NCBI GenBank assembly: GCA_963676905.2
Contig: CAXXVE010000001.1
Span: forward strand, 1,922,001-1,986,000
Reading direction: 5' to 3'
Length of the DNA: 64,000 bases
Origin: Oceanispirochaeta sp963676905
Lineage (GTDB): Bacteria; Spirochaetota; Spirochaetia; DSM-2461
The notes beneath the pieces were generated by a model. It was not told where the DNA came from. It did no database searches and saw only the letters and a program-made list of their open reading frames with translations. Every line of letters begins with the position of its first letter. The first letter of the stretch is position 1. The translations under genes were made by a program, and so were the position numbers. This document shows, piece after piece, positions 63,197 through 64,000 of this stretch.

Positions 63197-63916
63197 TTAC
63201 AACGCTCCCAGTTCCCTGTTCAGGGCTTCCGCCAGCTCCAGGGCTATTTCAGAGTCAGAGTGGATGCAGATGGTCTCGGCCTTCAGGGGAACGGGATCGC
63301 TCATCAGTTCATCATCTTCGTATGCAAGTACGCTCTGGTTTTCATATATTGATTTTGAATGGGCCACAGCCTCTTTCAGGTTGTGAATGGAGGCATACTC
63401 TTTTGTTCTGCTGACAAGGGCAAGTTTTCCAGCCTTAAAGGCATAGCGCCGTTCGGCAAAGGCCTCGGGAACAATCTTCATACCCAGAGCACTTCCGGCT
63501 GAAGCCAGTTCGGAATCAAAGGGAGTCATTACCTCGGTGATACCCTTCTTCTGCAGCCATCCGGCCAGCAGGGCTGCCAGGGATGCATCGGCCGCGCAGT
63601 CATTGTAGAGGGCTCCATGGAACTTGACCATTTTCACATCGTCCATCAGGGAGTACTGCTCATCCAGGGAAGCCAGAAGGTCACCGGGTGAAATATCCAT
63701 GCTTGTCCGCCCGAAATTCTCTCTGTCGGGATAGGAGAGGTGGGCCGATACTTCCACACCCCTTTCGGCGGCGAGTTTTCTGAAGGCCGCAACCGACTTT
63801 TCATCACCCGCATGTCCGCCGCAGGCTATATTGGCAATCTGTATCCGGTCCATCAGGGCCGTGTCCACCGGGTGGTCGTGACCCCTTTCTCCGATATCGC
63901 AGTTAATTTTTATCAT
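63197..63916 (-). CDS. pxpA: 5-Oxoprolinase subunit A (LamB/YcsF family)
   Basis: 239 residues. DIGERGHDHP, IANIACGGHAGDEKS, VSAHLSYPDRENFGR and VKFHGALYN are family marks. It is part of the PxpABC complex that removes 5-oxoproline formed spontaneously from glutamine. The ATG overlaps the stop of pxpB (ATGA), implying coupled translation and equal amounts. Confidence 0.95.
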   Translation of the reverse strand: MIKINCDIGERGHDHPVDTALMDRIQIANIACGGHAGDEKSVAAFRKLAAERGVEVSAHLSYPDRENFGRTSMDISPGDLLASLDEQYSLMDDVKMVKFHGALYNDCAADASLAALLAGWLQKKGITEVMTPFDSELASAGSALGMKIVPEAFAERRYAFKAGKLALVSRTKEYASIHNLKEAVAHSKSIYENQSVLAYEDDELMSDPVPLKAETICIHSDSEIALELAEALNRELGAL

Positions 63917-64000
63917 AATTTGTCTACCGCCTTCATTTTCAGTCTGTCTCCGGGAAGCACCTGCTTCAGCAGTTCGGGGTCGCAGCTTCCTATGAGGTTC
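63913..64000 (-). CDS. pxpB: 5-Oxoprolinase subunit B, C-terminal fragment
   Basis: Only the last 28 codons are in the window, ending LPGDRLKMKAVDKL. The GD-(R/K)-containing tail fits the PxpB/KipI family, and the ATGA overlap with pxpA matches the usual pxpB-A-C order. The call rests largely on context. Confidence 0.65.
   Translation of the reverse strand, partial: NLIGSCDPELLKQVLPGDRLKMKAVDKL

Overview
The window reads as chromosome of a free-living, probably anaerobic or microaerophilic spirochaete (inference, moderate confidence). The basis is the mix of genes: a monomeric NADP isocitrate dehydrogenase, chemoreceptors, a CheC-type phosphatase, many hybrid kinases and cyclic-di-GMP enzymes, a tungsten/molybdenum aldehyde ferredoxin oxidoreductase, polyferredoxins, and an anaerobe-type homocysteine pathway. 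No rRNA, phage, transposon, integrase or CRISPR array was seen. Genes are dense, often overlapping by 1-30 nt, and mostly carry clear GGAG-type ribosome binding sites.

Layout. 1-3.2 kb: end of a response regulator and a four-module CoA-disulfide reductase/rhodanese/TusA/DsrE fusion. 3.4-9 kb: a giant single-chain acyl-CoA carboxylase of eukaryote-like architecture, with a divergent FAD oxidoreductase and a frameshifted DUF4395 gene. 11-12.8 kb: amtB-glnK behind a near-perfect sigma-54 promoter. 13-23.5 kb: amino acid permease, a chemoreceptor with two CZB-like motifs, a translationally coupled three-gene two-component operon, and a PAS-GGDEF-EAL protein. 23.6-31.8 kb: isocitrate dehydrogenase, a second chemoreceptor, histidine phosphatase, a REC-CheC-diguanylate cyclase operon and putP. 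32-36.9 kb: ribokinase, acyl-CoA ligase, thioredoxin, hemolysin III and a small unknown.

37-43.1 kb: a polyferredoxin overlapping an aldehyde ferredoxin oxidoreductase faces a convergent pterin-cofactor operon (moeA-moaA-moaC-MOSC-mogA-MOSC). 43.4-48 kb: lactonase, then DUF39, NIL-ferredoxin and UPF0280 genes, the known anaerobic route from aspartate semialdehyde to homocysteine, then a nucleoside hydrolase. 47.9-50.7 kb: lipoprotein, phosphodiesterase and GAF-GGDEF cyclase. 50.9-51.2 kb: two identical initiator tRNA genes, each with its own promoter. 51.3-56.8 kb: PrsW, hisC, a hybrid kinase and an MFS-HEAT fusion.

57-61.3 kb: the least conventional block. Three overlapping genes encode a sulfatase-fold protein that has lost its nucleophile, an HD hydrolase, and a GNAT-histidine-kinase-like fusion. 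Just beyond it lies an orphan + strand terminator whose loop resembles an anti-Shine-Dalgarno sequence, a possible small RNA. 61.4-64 kb: class IV aminotransferase and 5-oxoprolinase genes pxpC, pxpA and part of pxpB.

The genes suggest a cell that senses nutrients through several signalling families, scavenges ammonium, amino acids, nucleosides and 5-oxoproline, and runs ferredoxin-linked and reduced-sulfur chemistry. All calls rest on reading the sequence and family knowledge; no database search was run.
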